Assembly (NCBI GenBank): GCA_026545765.1
Contig: CM048839.1
Location: forward strand, 42,206,677-42,270,676
Direction of reading: 5' to 3'
From: Plantago major
Lineage: Eukaryota; Streptophyta; Magnoliopsida; Lamiales; Plantaginaceae
DNA length: 64,000 nucleotides
Shown here in pieces: positions 46,962-58,020 of the stretch. A program made the position numbers and the translations under genes. Position 1 is the stretch's first letter; every line of letters begins with the position of its first letter. The notes under the pieces are model-generated. The model did not search any database. It was not told the DNA's origin and saw only the letters and a program-made list of their open reading frames with translations.

Positions 46962-48659
46962 TGTTGGGAAATTTCTTGGGAAATTTGTTAGGAAATTTGT
47001 TAGATATTTTGTTAGAAATATCTGTTTAGATTTTGATCAGCAACATGATGACTTATCTTAGTCTCAGAAAGGTGATTAGTACTCTTGGTTCACTTGAACA
47101 TTGTAAAAGAGGAAATCCACTAAGTATGATAGTCTAGCTAATCTTGTATAGGATGTTAGGTCTCGAAATGTAATTTTTATTTTATGAAGAGAAGACCAAG
47201 AAGAAGACATCCAAGCAGAACAAGCTCAACGACATTGAAGACTTGAAGAAACTGCACAAGATTATCGAAAGCTTTTCGATATCTTAGCGGATATCTTGAA
47301 GACACGAATAGTTTTATACAAACTGTGTCACAAGAGATATCTGAGAAATAAGAGGCCTATCTGAAAACAAGGAAAGTGTCCACAGATATCTATTCTCAGA
47401 TACCTTGAGCATTAACCACATTTCTGAAAAAGAAATATATATTGCAAACAAAGTTGTTTCAATAAATAGTGGTATCTGAAGATTAAAGATAAGGGCGTGC
47501 AAAGAATCGAGATAACACTAGTCTCGACATAAAGCATAGTTCCGTTGGCACTCTGAGACAAAAAGTATAGTACAATGCATTTAATGCACGGACAGAGATG
47601 TCGAATAAAAGCGGCGAAGAAGAAGACAAACTGCTCTAAAGATTTATACACAAATATCAATAGTTTGAATTTGAGCCTAACGGATACTATTCAAACGGTA
47701 CTCAAATTCATCTATAAATATCAACACTTAGGCGCTTGAAGAGACACGACACACTTTGAAAAGCTTGAACATCTTACTCTCTCAAAGCAACTTACTTATC
47801 CTCAAAGCTTTACATTGCGACCAAAGCTTTTGATCTTGAGTAACATCAAGTTCTAAGTGTCACGATCCTAAACAAGCACTGCTATCTGTGAAAGAGTTGA
47901 ATTGAAAGATCAAGTATCTGAGATTCATTCTCTTGAACATTTATCTAAGACTTGGGTCAGTAAAAAGAACAAGATACCATACATTGAAAAGTGTATTAAG
48001 TATACTTGATTCACAGAGCTATCTGAATAACTGAATAAGTTATTAAAGAAGCTCATCTGACAACTCAAACCAACACCATAACTGGCGTGGAGTACAGGAA
48101 GTACTTAGTTTGAAAAATCAGGGAATAACTCCAAGGTTACCGGAGTATAGGAAGTACTTGATTTGGGAAACTAAGGAATAACTCCAAGGTTATTGAGTAT
48201 AGGAAGTACTTAGCTTGGGAAGCTAGGGAATAACTCAAAAGGTTTCTGAGTACAGGAAGTACTTGGCTGTGAAAGCCGGGGAACAACTCAGGGGGAACAT
48301 TTGGTTGGGAACCAATTGTTTAAGAATCTTAGAATAGGATTATTGTAAGGTGAACTCAATTATCTGTTCTAGTGAATTCTAGGTCTCTGGTAGACCGAAG
48401 TGGATTAGTTGGAGGATTACGCCACCTCCAGACACCACTATACTTGCTGTGTTATTTACCTTTCTGTATTTACATTTCAAAGAACACACACACACATTAA
48501 TCATTTACGCACTTATCTTTATTAAGTCTTCCGCGCTCTGATTCTAAGTATCAGATATCTATTCAAATATATGAGAAATAGATTTTATCGACAAAAGTTT
48601 TAAAAGACTATTCACCCCCCCCCCCCTAGTCTTTTACTTTGCCGTTATCTGGACCAACA
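46962..48659 (+). repeat. Copia second LTR (1698 bp)
   Basis: Begins TGTTGGGAAATTTC and ends CCAACA. Near-identical to 27666-29386 in its first 300 and last 550 bases, but with a cluster of differences at about 47262-47890. The 5' LTR has one extra GGGAAATTTGTT unit at its start. TATA box TATAAATA at about 47713. Confidence 0.9.
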
Positions 48660-49292
48660 AGTGGTATCAGAGCAGGAGGTTCACAAGCCTTCTACACTGA
48701 ACCTAGATCCCCAGATAGGTGAAGGAACTTTTTCCATTTTCGAGGACTATTTAATTTGTGTGTTAAGTGTCCAGGTATGTCTCTGAGTGATGCACCCATT
48801 CTCAAACCAGAGAATTACGAGAAATGGAAAAATAACATGATGCTCCACCTTGAAGCCATAAGTGACGAAATGATCGAAGTGATAAAGAATGGCCCAATAG
48901 TCATTCAACAACTCAAACAAGTCATGGAGGTTTCTAATGGTAGAGACAGAGATCAAAGCGAAGGATCTTCACAAACCGATGCGTCAACAAGTGGGAGATC
49001 TACTAGTCAAGTCATTTACGAACCAAAGCCCAGAGAACTCTGGACATCGGAAGATGCCAAGAGAAATCGTCTGGATGGTCAAGCTCGTAATATCATCAGC
49101 AACACACACACACACACACACATTAACTGTTTCTGCACTTATCTTTATTAAGTCTTCCGCGCTCTGATTCTAAGTATCAGATATCTATTCAGATATCTGA
49201 GAAATAGATTTTATCGACAAAAGTTTTAAAAGACTATTCACCCTCCCCCCCCCCCCCTCTAGTCTTTTACTTTGCCGTTATCTGGACCAACA
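48660..49292 (+). mobile_element. Second, truncated copia unit: PBS, 5' gag and LTR tail
   Basis: After the second LTR the PBS TGGTATCAGAGC and the gag start repeat (ATG at 48777), nearly identical to 29387-29826. At 49096-49099 the sequence switches from gag (AATATCATCAG) to the last part of an LTR (CAGCAACACACAC...CCAACA), sharing TCAG at the junction. It ends exactly at the element's outer CTGAC duplication. This copy lacks the CACTA element. Confidence 0.85.
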
Positions 49293-49297
49293 CTGAC

Positions 49298-49940
49298 TAA
49301 CAGACTAACCAACTCCAGTAGCTTGACTGACTTAGTCCATCAGTAAGCAACCAACTTACGTCCACTCTCCTAACTACTTGAGACATGGTCTAATCCGTTC
49401 CAACGACCTGCCCGAGATTCGCGAGCAGACTCCAACGATGGGTGGGTTATATAGAGAAGGCTGAGGAGATGTAGAGACCATCGCATTCTAACGGCAAAAA
49501 ACCCTAGCAATCAGTCTCTCACGCCTCCATCTCTCTCGAGCTCTCACGATCAGCCGTCACCTACCATCATCCACCATCGCTCATCACCATCCATCATCAA
49601 CCTTCAACCATCCGCCATCATCCATCTCTGTCAGACAACTGCCAGCTAGCTCCTTCCCGTAAGGTCAGCTAGTCCACTGCCGGTATTTGTCCGCCACGTA
49701 GCCGAACCGACTCAACCAACAGGATAAGTCGACGCTTGCCACCATCTCTCCCTCTCTATCTCTTTCATTTGATTACTCCTTCTATCAGTCATCTAACTTG
49801 AGCGTCGGAGTCCCTTCGGTCGGCACCACACCGGTGTCACCTCGGAATCTCACGTCTCTGTTTGCTATTGTTGCCTTGCAGGTTGTCGGTGCCCCCAATC
49901 TCTAACCCTAATTTCGATTGTAGATTTCTGAGCGTCTACA
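49298..49940 (+). mobile_element. Ty3/gypsy 5' LTR, right fragment
   Basis: Continues 27404-27665 after the copia insertion. Contains a TATA box (TATATA at 49448-49453) and a long C/T-rich leader with CATC repeats, and ends ...GCGTCTACA just before the PBS. Confidence 0.75.
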
Positions 49941-49941
49941 A

Positions 49942-49961
49942 TTTGGCGCCCACCGTGGGGC
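49942..49961 (+). promoter_or_regulatory. Gypsy primer-binding region
   Basis: TTTGGCGCCCACCGTGGGG directly follows the LTR end. This block is characteristic of Tat-lineage Ty3/gypsy elements. Confidence 0.8.
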
Positions 49962-50017
49962 CCCGGCTATCAAGAAAGGTAATCCAGTAGCGACCGCGAC
50001 ACGCTAAGAAATCCATC

Positions 50018-52270
50018 ATGACGCACTCAGACGAATACGTTCTGGAAGAGGTAGAGGAGGTGGACGTCGTCACTCAGATCAAAACCTTGGCGGCCCAGAT
50101 GCAAGAGAACGCCAAGAAGATCAAGCTCCTTGAGGACGAGAACCGCGCTGTCCGCCAGGAGAACTCGCTCTTGAAGGAAAGGGTTGAGTCTGTTGTCCAC
50201 CAGGAGGCTCCAACATTGGACGCAGCCTCGTCTCACCGACTGACTCATGTCGCTGGGGTGGAGAACCCACCACGCAACACGATTGAGGCTTGCCAGCTCA
50301 CCTTTGAAGAGACGGAAGGGGTGATTCCCGTAACTCCAGTCTCTCAAGTGGTGAGCGCTCCGCCAAGGCCATCCCTTGAGATCACTCAGGGTACCACCAG
50401 CAGGAGGGTTTCGTTCGAAGGTGCTAACCCAAGGATGAACGATGAATCACCACAACAACGCAACCAAAGCGCAAGTCAGGTAGATCACTTGCTAACCCTC
50501 TCTGCAGGTCACGGAAGTAGCAACGAGGAGCTAGCCTCCAAACTGGTGAGCCTGGAGGAGATGATCCAAAGAATCCCTGGAGTGCCAGCACCAATCAAGA
50601 AGAGCTTACCCAACATCTTTGCTGACTCTCCCTTCGCCGATGCTATAGCCTTGGTGGAGATGCCAACCAAGTTCACCTTCCCAAGCATGAAGCTCTATGA
50701 TGGAACGACGGACCCGGACGACCATGTCTCACAGTACAAGCAGAGGATGTTCACCATAGCCATCCCCAGGGATCTCCGCGAGGCATGCATGTGCAAAGGG
50801 TTTGGTTCCAGTCTGATCGGACCAGCCCTACAATGGTATACCAACTTACCCAACAATTTCATTTCCTCTTTTGCCCAACTAGTCGACTGCTTTGTGGAAC
50901 AATTCGCAAGCAGTCGCAAGCTTTTAAAACTGTCGGACGACTTGTATAGCGTCCGACAAAGACCTAACGAATCTCTCAGGGAGTACGTTGCAAGATTCAA
51001 CAAGGAGAATGTGTCAATCCCCAATTGCAACAAGGACACTGCTGTCAGCGCCTTTCGCAAAGGGTTTCCACCCAACTCGGGGTTGTACAAGGAGCTGACC
51101 ATGTACCTCTGTCGAACAATGGAAGACGTACTCGCCAAAGCATGGGCTCAGATAAAATGGGAGGAGGATGATGCCAACAGACCTTACGTGTCAAGCCAAA
51201 GTGTTCGCAAGGAACCCAAACCTGACAGACGAGTTGAACGAAGGGTTCCAGACTATCGTGCTAGGCCATACCCGACTGAGAGAAGACATGGTCCTGTTGC
51301 GAATCCACCTCCCCCTCTAGTCCTACAGAGGAGGACAGAAACCCGAGCACCGCCTACGAGTTACTCCCTCAGCATTGAACCAGAGGATTGTGTAGCAGTC
51401 ATGAAGAGCATGGGCGACAGAGTCAGGTGGCCAGGAAAACTTAGAACACCTCCAGATCAGAGAAACTCCAACAAGTGGTGTGAGTTCCACGGAGACCACG
51501 GACATACAACCGCAGAGTGCATCTCACTGCGATTGGAGGTAGTTGAGCTTCTGAAGAGAGGACACTTGACGGAGTTCCTCTCTAACAAAGGTAAAAAGAC
51601 CCTCGCCAGTCGGCAGGGCACTGATCTACCTGAGCCCCCTCAGACCAACAAGGTAATCAACGTGATCTCTGGGGGGTCAGAGATCAGTGGTGTCTCATAC
51701 TCTGCGGCAAAGCGCCACAGTAGGCAAACGGTAAAGCCCGAGCTCGATGCTCGCAGAGCATCAGACACCTCTTCGTCTGACTTGACTATTAGCTTCTCAG
51801 ACCAAGAGTCTAAGCAACTAATTAGTCCTCATGACGACGCTTTAGTAATTTCCATTCTTATTGCCAATTGTCTTACAAAGAGAGTTCTCATTGATAATGG
51901 GAGCTCTGCTAACATCATTTTTCTAGACGCTCTCACAGAAATGGGAATAAATGAGACCGCCATCCTCCGCCAGCCGACAACTTTGTATGGCTTCAGTGGA
52001 GAAAAGAAGTACACGGTTGGGAGTGTTACCCTTCCTGTCTATGCGGAAGGCATCAACCTACCAACAAAATTCTTGATCGTAGATAGTCCGTCAAGCTATA
52101 ATTCCATCCTTGGTAGGCCGTGGATTCACGATATGAAAGCAGTACCGTCAACCTACCACCAGGTGATTCGCTTCCCTACCAAGTGGGGGGTGAGGGAGAT
52201 TCTAGGGCAGCAGCGGGATGCGAGGACGTGTTACATGGAAGCCCTGAAACCCAAGGCAGCGGAGTTATAG
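50018..52270 (+). CDS. Ty3/gypsy Tat-type gag-protease
   Basis: ATG at 50018, 750 residues, intact. An N-terminal coiled coil (about residues 12-55) is followed by the retrotransposon gag domain (about 215-390, FTFPSMKLYDGTTDPDDHV, WYTNLPNN, SLREYVARFN). Next come a CxxH-type zinc motif (WCEFHGDHGHTTAEC, about 488-502) and a retroviral-type protease with VLIDNGSSANI and ILGRPWIHDM (about 620-720). The TAG at 52268-52270 is in frame with the following RT region, so pol may need readthrough or the stop may be a mutation. It would make the particle and process the polyprotein. The frame is open although the pol downstream is broken. Confidence 0.85.
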   Translation: MTHSDEYVLEEVEEVDVVTQIKTLAAQMQENAKKIKLLEDENRAVRQENSLLKERVESVVHQEAPTLDAASSHRLTHVAGVENPPRNTIEACQLTFEETEGVIPVTPVSQVVSAPPRPSLEITQGTTSRRVSFEGANPRMNDESPQQRNQSASQVDHLLTLSAGHGSSNEELASKLVSLEEMIQRIPGVPAPIKKSLPNIFADSPFADAIALVEMPTKFTFPSMKLYDGTTDPDDHVSQYKQRMFTIAIPRDLREACMCKGFGSSLIGPALQWYTNLPNNFISSFAQLVDCFVEQFASSRKLLKLSDDLYSVRQRPNESLREYVARFNKENVSIPNCNKDTAVSAFRKGFPPNSGLYKELTMYLCRTMEDVLAKAWAQIKWEEDDANRPYVSSQSVRKEPKPDRRVERRVPDYRARPYPTERRHGPVANPPPPLVLQRRTETRAPPTSYSLSIEPEDCVAVMKSMGDRVRWPGKLRTPPDQRNSNKWCEFHGDHGHTTAECISLRLEVVELLKRGHLTEFLSNKGKKTLASRQGTDLPEPPQTNKVINVISGGSEISGVSYSAAKRHSRQTVKPELDARRASDTSSSDLTISFSDQESKQLISPHDDALVISILIANCLTKRVLIDNGSSANIIFLDALTEMGINETAILRQPTTLYGFSGEKKYTVGSVTLPVYAEGINLPTKFLIVDSPSSYNSILGRPWIHDMKAVPSTYHQVIRFPTKWGVREILGQQRDARTCYMEALKPKAAEL

Positions 52271-54842
52271 CAATTACAGCAACTCAACCCCCCAATTGAC
52301 CCAGACCAGCCAGGGATGGAAGAGCTCGATGAAGTTCCGATTCACCCAGACCATCCAGATCACAAAGTTCAGATTGAGGCAAGGTTGAGACCAGAGCTAC
52401 GAGAGCAACTGATCACATTTCTCAAAGTTCACCACGACTGCTTTGCTTGGTCACATGCGCATATGACAGATTTGACAGAGGTAATCACCCATGACTTGAA
52501 GTCGACCTGCACTACCCACCAATGACAGAAACGGAGGAAGTTCGCTCCAGAGCGGAACAAGGTTATCAATGAAGAAGTCCAAAAGTTTCTTGATATCGGG
52601 TCAGTCCGCGAAGTACATTACCCGGACTGGTTAGCCAATGTTGTGGTAGTGAAGAAGAAGAATGACAAATGGCGAGTGTGCATCGACTTCACCGACCTCA
52701 ACAAAGCATGCCCGAAGGATTCCTTTCCACTTCCCCACATAGACATGCTAGTGGATGCCACCGCGGGACATGAGCTGTTAAGCTTCATGGATGCATTCTC
52801 AGGATACAACCAGATACTGATGCACCCTGAAGATCAAGAGAAGACAGCCTTCGTCACAGAGAGAGGAACCTTCTGTTATAAGGTCATGCCATTCGGACTC
52901 AAGAATGCAGGAGCCACTTACCAGCGACTGGTCAACCGTATGTTCGCTAGCATGCTGGGGGACACCATGGAGGTGTACATCGACGACATGCTGGTCAAGT
53001 CCTAGGTTGCTGATCAGCACCTCGACCACCTCTGCTAAGCCTTCTCAGTCCTCCGCAGGTATAATATGAAGTTGAACCCAGCCAAATGCTCGTTTGGAGT
53101 CTCCTCTGGGAAATTCCTTGGGTATTTGGTCACGCGAAGAGGTATTGAGGCTAACCCTGATCAAATTCGTTCAATTTATAACATTCCCTCCCCCAAGTGC
53201 GTTAAAGATGTGCAGAAATTGACTGGGAGGCTAGCAGCCCTCAGCAGGTTCATACCCAAGTCTTCCGAGAGGTGTCGACCATTTTTTGACACCCTACGGA
53301 AGGCCAAAGACTTCCAGTGGATAGACGAGTGTGAGGACGCCCTACAACAAATCAAGCGTTACCTTACCACACCTCCAGTGCTATCAAAGCCCAAGCCCCG
53401 GAGAGACTCTGTTTGTTTACCTCGCAGTCTCCGACTCAAAGACTAAGCGGCCCTAGTCAGGAAGAGGATGGAAACCAACTCCGCCTACTACATGAGCAAG
53501 TCCTTACTAGATGCAGAACTTCAGATACCAATGGAGAAGCTAGCCTCAGACTAGTCACCTCAGCAAGGAAGCTACGCCCTTACTTCCAATGTCATCCAAT
53601 CGTAGTCCTCACCAGCTTTCCACTACGGAACATCTTGCACAAGCCCGAAGTCTCTGGTAGGCTCTCCAAATGGGCGGTCGAGCTCAGCGAGTACGACGTC
53701 TCCTTCCAACCCCGCATAACCATCAAATCTCAAGCACTTGCATTTCAGCGCACTTCACCCCAACTGAATTAGGTCAAGGGAAAAGGAGTTATTTTGTTTA
53801 CAGGAGAAGGACAACTTGCAAGGAAGCTCAGTCGATGGCTCCAGCAATACCAAAGGAAGTGGGCTCGGCATAGTCCTTACCTCGCCAGACGGTGACACAA
53901 TCCAAAGAGCCATTCGATGTGGATTCAAAGCAACCAACAACGAGTCCGAGTATGAGGCACTTATAGCTGGCCTCAACTTAGCTCGGGACATGGGCATAAA
54001 ATCATCTGTGTACAATCGGACTCACAGTTAGTAGTTAACCAATTGCAGGGCTCTTACCAAACCAGAGACACCAAGATGGCTGCCTATCTCCAGCTAGTCA
54101 AGGAGTTGCAGTCCTTCTTCGAGGAGTTCTCTATTTCGCAGGTACCAAGGACGGATAACAACCACGCAGACGCCCTTGCCAACTTGGGAGCGGCCATCCA
54201 AACCACAACACCAATGACTATTCCTATAGTGTATGTACAATGGCCTGCAAAATGGAAGGGTGAGCCCGCCAACCAGATAGTGGCTGATATAACAACTGAG
54301 TCAAATTGGATGACTCCATTAATATTGTACTTGTCCAACGGAGAATTTCCAGAAGTCAAAATCGAGGCAAGGAGGGTAAAGGCAAAGGCAGCCCGCTTCA
54401 CGCTCCTCGACGGACAACTCTATAGGAGATCCTATTCAGGACCCCTACTCAGGTGCGTAACTAATAATGAAGCCAGACATGTTCTGACTGAATTGCATGC
54501 AGGAGAATGCGGCAACCATTCCGGAGCCAGAAGTCTTGCCCACCGAGCACTAACAACCGGGTACTATTGGCCAACCATGAGGGCTGATGATGCTCTAGAC
54601 TTTGTGAGAAGATGTGACTCATGCCAAAGACACTCACACATCAGCCACCTCCCACCAGAGAGGCTACATCCATCCTTTGCTCCATGGCCTTTTATGAAAT
54701 GGGGGATGGACATAGTAGGGAAACTACCTACTGCACCAGGCCAACGAGTGTACATGCTCGCAGTAACCGATTACTTCACCAAGTGGGTGGAAGCAGAAGC
54801 CTTCAAGCAAGTTCGTGACACAGAGGTAAAAAATTTCATTTG
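52271..54842 (+). pseudogene. Ty3/gypsy pol: reverse transcriptase, RNase H, partial integrase
   Basis: The RT begins about 52550 in the gag frame with VVVVKKKNDKWRVCIDF, FMDAFSGYNQI, PFGLKNAGATYQR and catalytic YIDDM. A TAG follows at 53003-53005 and small compensating deletions lie near 52500-52530. RT thumb and connection run 53066-53446, followed by a frame-broken RNase H (53410-54180, DGSSNTKGSGLG; NHADALANL). The integrase has the HHCC finger (H..G..NHSG, CDSCQRH) and the first catalytic Asp (KWGMDIVG), then stops being recognisable at about 54842, before the second catalytic residue. IN after RT gives the gypsy order. Confidence 0.85.
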
Positions 54843-55988
54843 GAAGGCATCCCTCCAACCGGGCTGCCTGGCAGAACACCCGGCGTATCGGTTGCCTGAG
54901 TACTTGGAAGGCATCGCTCCACAGCATTCGATGAGTTATTAGGTGGATCATTAGGAAGATCGCCTCCTGACTCATAGAGTTCAAACCTCGGCTTCTTTGC
55001 ATACCGCCCCAACAAGTCGTCCACTTTCTCAATTGGAGCCGCGACCGACTTCGTCATTTTCATCGCCCTCGCTATTCTAACAGCATACTCATCTCCATTT
55101 CCTGTCCGTACACGAGATGAAAGAAAAGCATAGTCAGAACTAGTTATCTCAAAATGCATCCTATCGACATGACTAATCTAAGGATGTCATTACCTCCAAA
55201 TGATTGGATAACGGCACGCCACATGCTACATGCCTTCAACGTAGTCGGGCTCAAGAGGTGGTCGATCGATCTGGTCATACTAGAAGCATTTCTTATTGCT
55301 TGAACCACCACGCCCTCATTATCTAGCATATCCTTCCTTACATGGTCGTCAGAAGAAAGAGTGTTCAAAGTTCAATCCAATATGAGAAGGCAAAAGAAGA
55401 GGTAAAACAATCACACTAAATAGCAAAGAGTTGAACTTACCAAAAGGCTTCCACGATATCGAACCCTTACCAAGTCCGGCTACCAAACACGTGCTCACTA
55501 CTCACCGTAAAATACCTTTCCTTCCAAGTTGACTTATCGGACGCGTTGCCAATACAGAACGAGCTGTCGACACCTGGCCTCGAGTTGGTCTGAACCCGAC
55601 CTTTATCCGATGAGACTTCCTTCACTGTGTAAAAGTGGCAAAAGGTGTCGACAGACATCTGAACATTCATGACCTCACTCAGCACTTGCATTCCAAGAAT
55701 AACCCGCCAAGCATTGGGCATCAGCTGACCAGGTGCAACCTGGAGATAGCTAAGTACGTCAGCCACAAACTTGGGGAGTGGGAATCTGAGTCCTATCTTG
55801 AAGGCAACTTCATACAAGCAGACCATCCTCGGGATGTCCCAGTCTGCCCGCTGGCCCGCCGAGGGGAGTCGAGACCCAGGACTTTCTGGGATCCCATAGA
55901 GATCCCTCATGTGTGACAAGTTCGCCTCATTAAGAACTGAGGCCATGTCACCGGATAGGATGCCAGTAGGCTGACCCATGGCGGACAA
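54843..55988 (-). pseudogene. Antisense extra ORF of the gypsy element
   Basis: On the minus strand, open segments at 55467-55988 (with FPLPKFVADVLSYLQVAPGQL, as in the plant putative gypsy-type transposon domain), 55195-55368 (IRNASSMTRSIDHLL) and 54836-55159 follow each other. GT-type donors are visible at about 55440 and 55194 and an acceptor at about 55160. Tat-lineage elements such as Grande carry an antisense ORF between integrase and the 3' LTR (known), which fits this position. The first segment hits a stop before its donor, so this copy looks decayed. Confidence 0.55.
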
Positions 55989-57684
55989 AGACCACCGTAA
56001 GTCCCGTCACAACCCCAAATCGAGAATACACAATCAACTTGCTCGGGTGCCCTTCCATGATCCACCTGTGTCAAGTTCAAACAAGAAAGCCTCACCCAAA
56101 AATCCATGAAAAGCATCAACTCGGTGTAACATAAAAATACAAGCCGCCAGACGCGACAGACCTCAATCAGCACACTTCCAGCTATAATTGATTCCTAGCA
56201 TGCAAAACACATTATCCATCAACTAAATCCAGTCCAACATCATCAATATACATGCCAAGCAAGCTATCAACCTAGCTAGCTCTAAGACAATCCATCGGCA
56301 TATTTACAAACAAAGCATTACAACATCAATATTTCCAAGACTAAAATATCCATAGACATATCCATTCGCAAAATGGTGTAACGTCACAAAATTTCATATC
56401 CAATCGATTTCACCAAACACCGGTCGATACAAAAGGCAACATGCGTATGTCTACTCTATGACACCCCTTCAAAGCAAACATAATCCACCAATACGAATTA
56501 CAACAAATCAAATTCCACAGGCACAAAACCAAACATAGACTCAAAAATTTCATACGAACCCCCCCCCCCCCCCTGACAAAATCAATCCTGCATGAACCGT
56601 CTATCCAAAGTGCGGGTCACAATACATGACTCACCGTATAATACGTTTCTTACACAACGAAAATGTGGCAGCCTAAAGTACACCAGATGCCTTCTAAAAA
56701 TGCTGATTGGAATAAAAACGGAATGATTTATCCCTCTATTACGAGTTCAGCCCTTCAATCACTCTAACTCATCCAATTAGCATACAACCCAGCTTGAGCT
56801 TAGAAAATAAGCAGAGACATACAAAAATAAAATCCAACAAGAGATAGTCTCTCCTAGAGATCCAGAAAAAAAAAAAAAAAAAAAGATGATGAATGAACAG
56901 TAAAACGGGAAAGAATGGCAAACTCACCGGAAATTGCAAGCTCCGGCCGACTCCCACTACGCCCACACTGCACAGCCTCTCTGCCGGCCCGCTCCGGCTC
57001 ACCAGATCCACGCTCTTGCAATCCTCTCTCCTGACCCCTACTCTGCTTTCTCCGCGCACAACACATACACACACGCACTCCGCCCACCGGAAAAAAACAA
57101 ATTCCGGCCAGAATTGCTTGCCTCCTCCACGAACCCAGCTGCCAAATACGCCCAGATTGGAGACCTCAAAACGGAAGCACGCCCGCACCCACCGGAAGTT
57201 GAACGCTCTACTCAGAATCTGCCGCGCCTCCAAATCTTCCCCTTCTCACGCCTCTCTTCTCCGCTCTCTCTTCCTTTCCAAGAGCGCAGCCGCACCTGAA
57301 AACCTCCACCAGAAAAAATCTAAGAGGGACATGTGATTTCCATTCAAAGTTGTAAGCTAAAGGGCGTGAGGAAGAAGAATGAAGGAGATCGATTTTTCTG
57401 ACTGAAATAGTAAAAATGGCGTGGAGAGATATGAGAAGAAGTGAGGCAGCTTCAATTTGGTTTTAGTTGGGTTATGTGAGACAAATCTCAACTTTAGAAT
57501 TTTGATCCCAAATTAAATAATGGATAAATATTACAAGTCAAAGAGCTACTAGCACTCAAATCCGGGCAAGGCAACTCATTTCGGGCAAGGTGACCTTCAT
57601 TTCGAGCAAGGCAATCCATTTCGGGCAAGGTAGCCCTCAATTCGGGCAAGTCATTCACCAATCCGGGCAAGTCGTCTATTTTTT
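55989..57684. other. Gypsy 3' non-coding region, 3' LTR not found
   Basis: No sense coding. 56559-56573 is a run of 15 C. 56870-57330 is CT/GC-rich and resembles a 5' leader of a minus-strand transcript, possibly of the antisense ORF. 57550-57670 contains six irregular TTCGGGCAAGG-type repeats. No copy of the 5' LTR was found before the MULE sequence resumes near 58020, so the right part of the gypsy element has been lost. Confidence 0.45.
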
Positions 57685-58020
57685 GTCAGCAAGTTTCCAT
57701 CTTGCTAGATAGACTAAGTTGCCCACCTTGAAATTTTCTGTTAGCAAGTTTCCATCTTGCTAGATGGATTAAGTTGCCCACCTTCAAAATTTTCTGTCAG
57801 CAAGTTTCCATCTTGCTAGATGGACTAAGTTGCCCACCTTGAAATTTTCTGTCAGCAAGTTTCCATCTTGCTAGATGGACTAAGTTGACCACCTTGAAAT
57901 TTTCTGTCAGCAAATTTCCATCTTGCCAGACGGACTAAGTTGTTCACCTTGAAATTTTCTGTCAGCAAATTTCCATCTTGCCAGACGGACTAAGTTGTTC
58001 ACCTTGAAATTTTCTGTCAG
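57685..58020. repeat. 55-bp tandem repeat with internal hairpin, six copies
   Basis: The unit starts GTCAGCAAGTTTCCATCTTG and includes CTAGATGGACTAAGTTG, CCACCTTGAAATTTTCT. Starts fall near 57685, 57740, 57796, 57851, 57906 and 57961. AGCAAG and CTTGCT inside the unit form a 6-bp stem. The last two copies share TTGCCAGACGG and TTGTTCACC variants. The array ends where MULE transposase sequence resumes. Confidence 0.9.

Larger units (their letters stand above)
27666..49292 (+). mobile_element. Ty1/copia retrotransposon (Sirevirus-like) with three-LTR structure
   Basis: Ends TGTTGGGAAATTTG and CTGGACCAACA, with the 5-bp duplication CTGAC at 27661-27665 and 49293-49297. Order: 5' LTR, initiator-Met PBS, gag (with CACTA), pol in protease-integrase-RT-RNase H order, env-like ORF region, polypurine tract, LTR, then a second PBS with 5' gag fused to an LTR tail. 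The pol order defines copia; the extra ORF after RNase H and the large size suggest the Sirevirus/Maximus lineage. Without the CACTA element the LTR-to-LTR unit is about 16.2 kb, long for copia. Several frameshifts and stops make it non-autonomous. Confidence 0.85.

Noticed and set aside
50027-51138. Minus-strand frames of 106 and 147 codons in the gypsy gag
   Set aside because: Antisense shadows of the intact gag-protease frame; the credible antisense ORF is at 54843-55988.
56769-57336. Several overlapping 77-154 codon frames on both strands
   Set aside because: CT/GC-rich leader-like DNA gives long open frames in many phases; none has a recognisable domain.
57685-58020. Regularly spaced repeats resembling a CRISPR array
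   Set aside because: Units are contiguous 55-bp tandem repeats without unique spacers, in a plant transposon.
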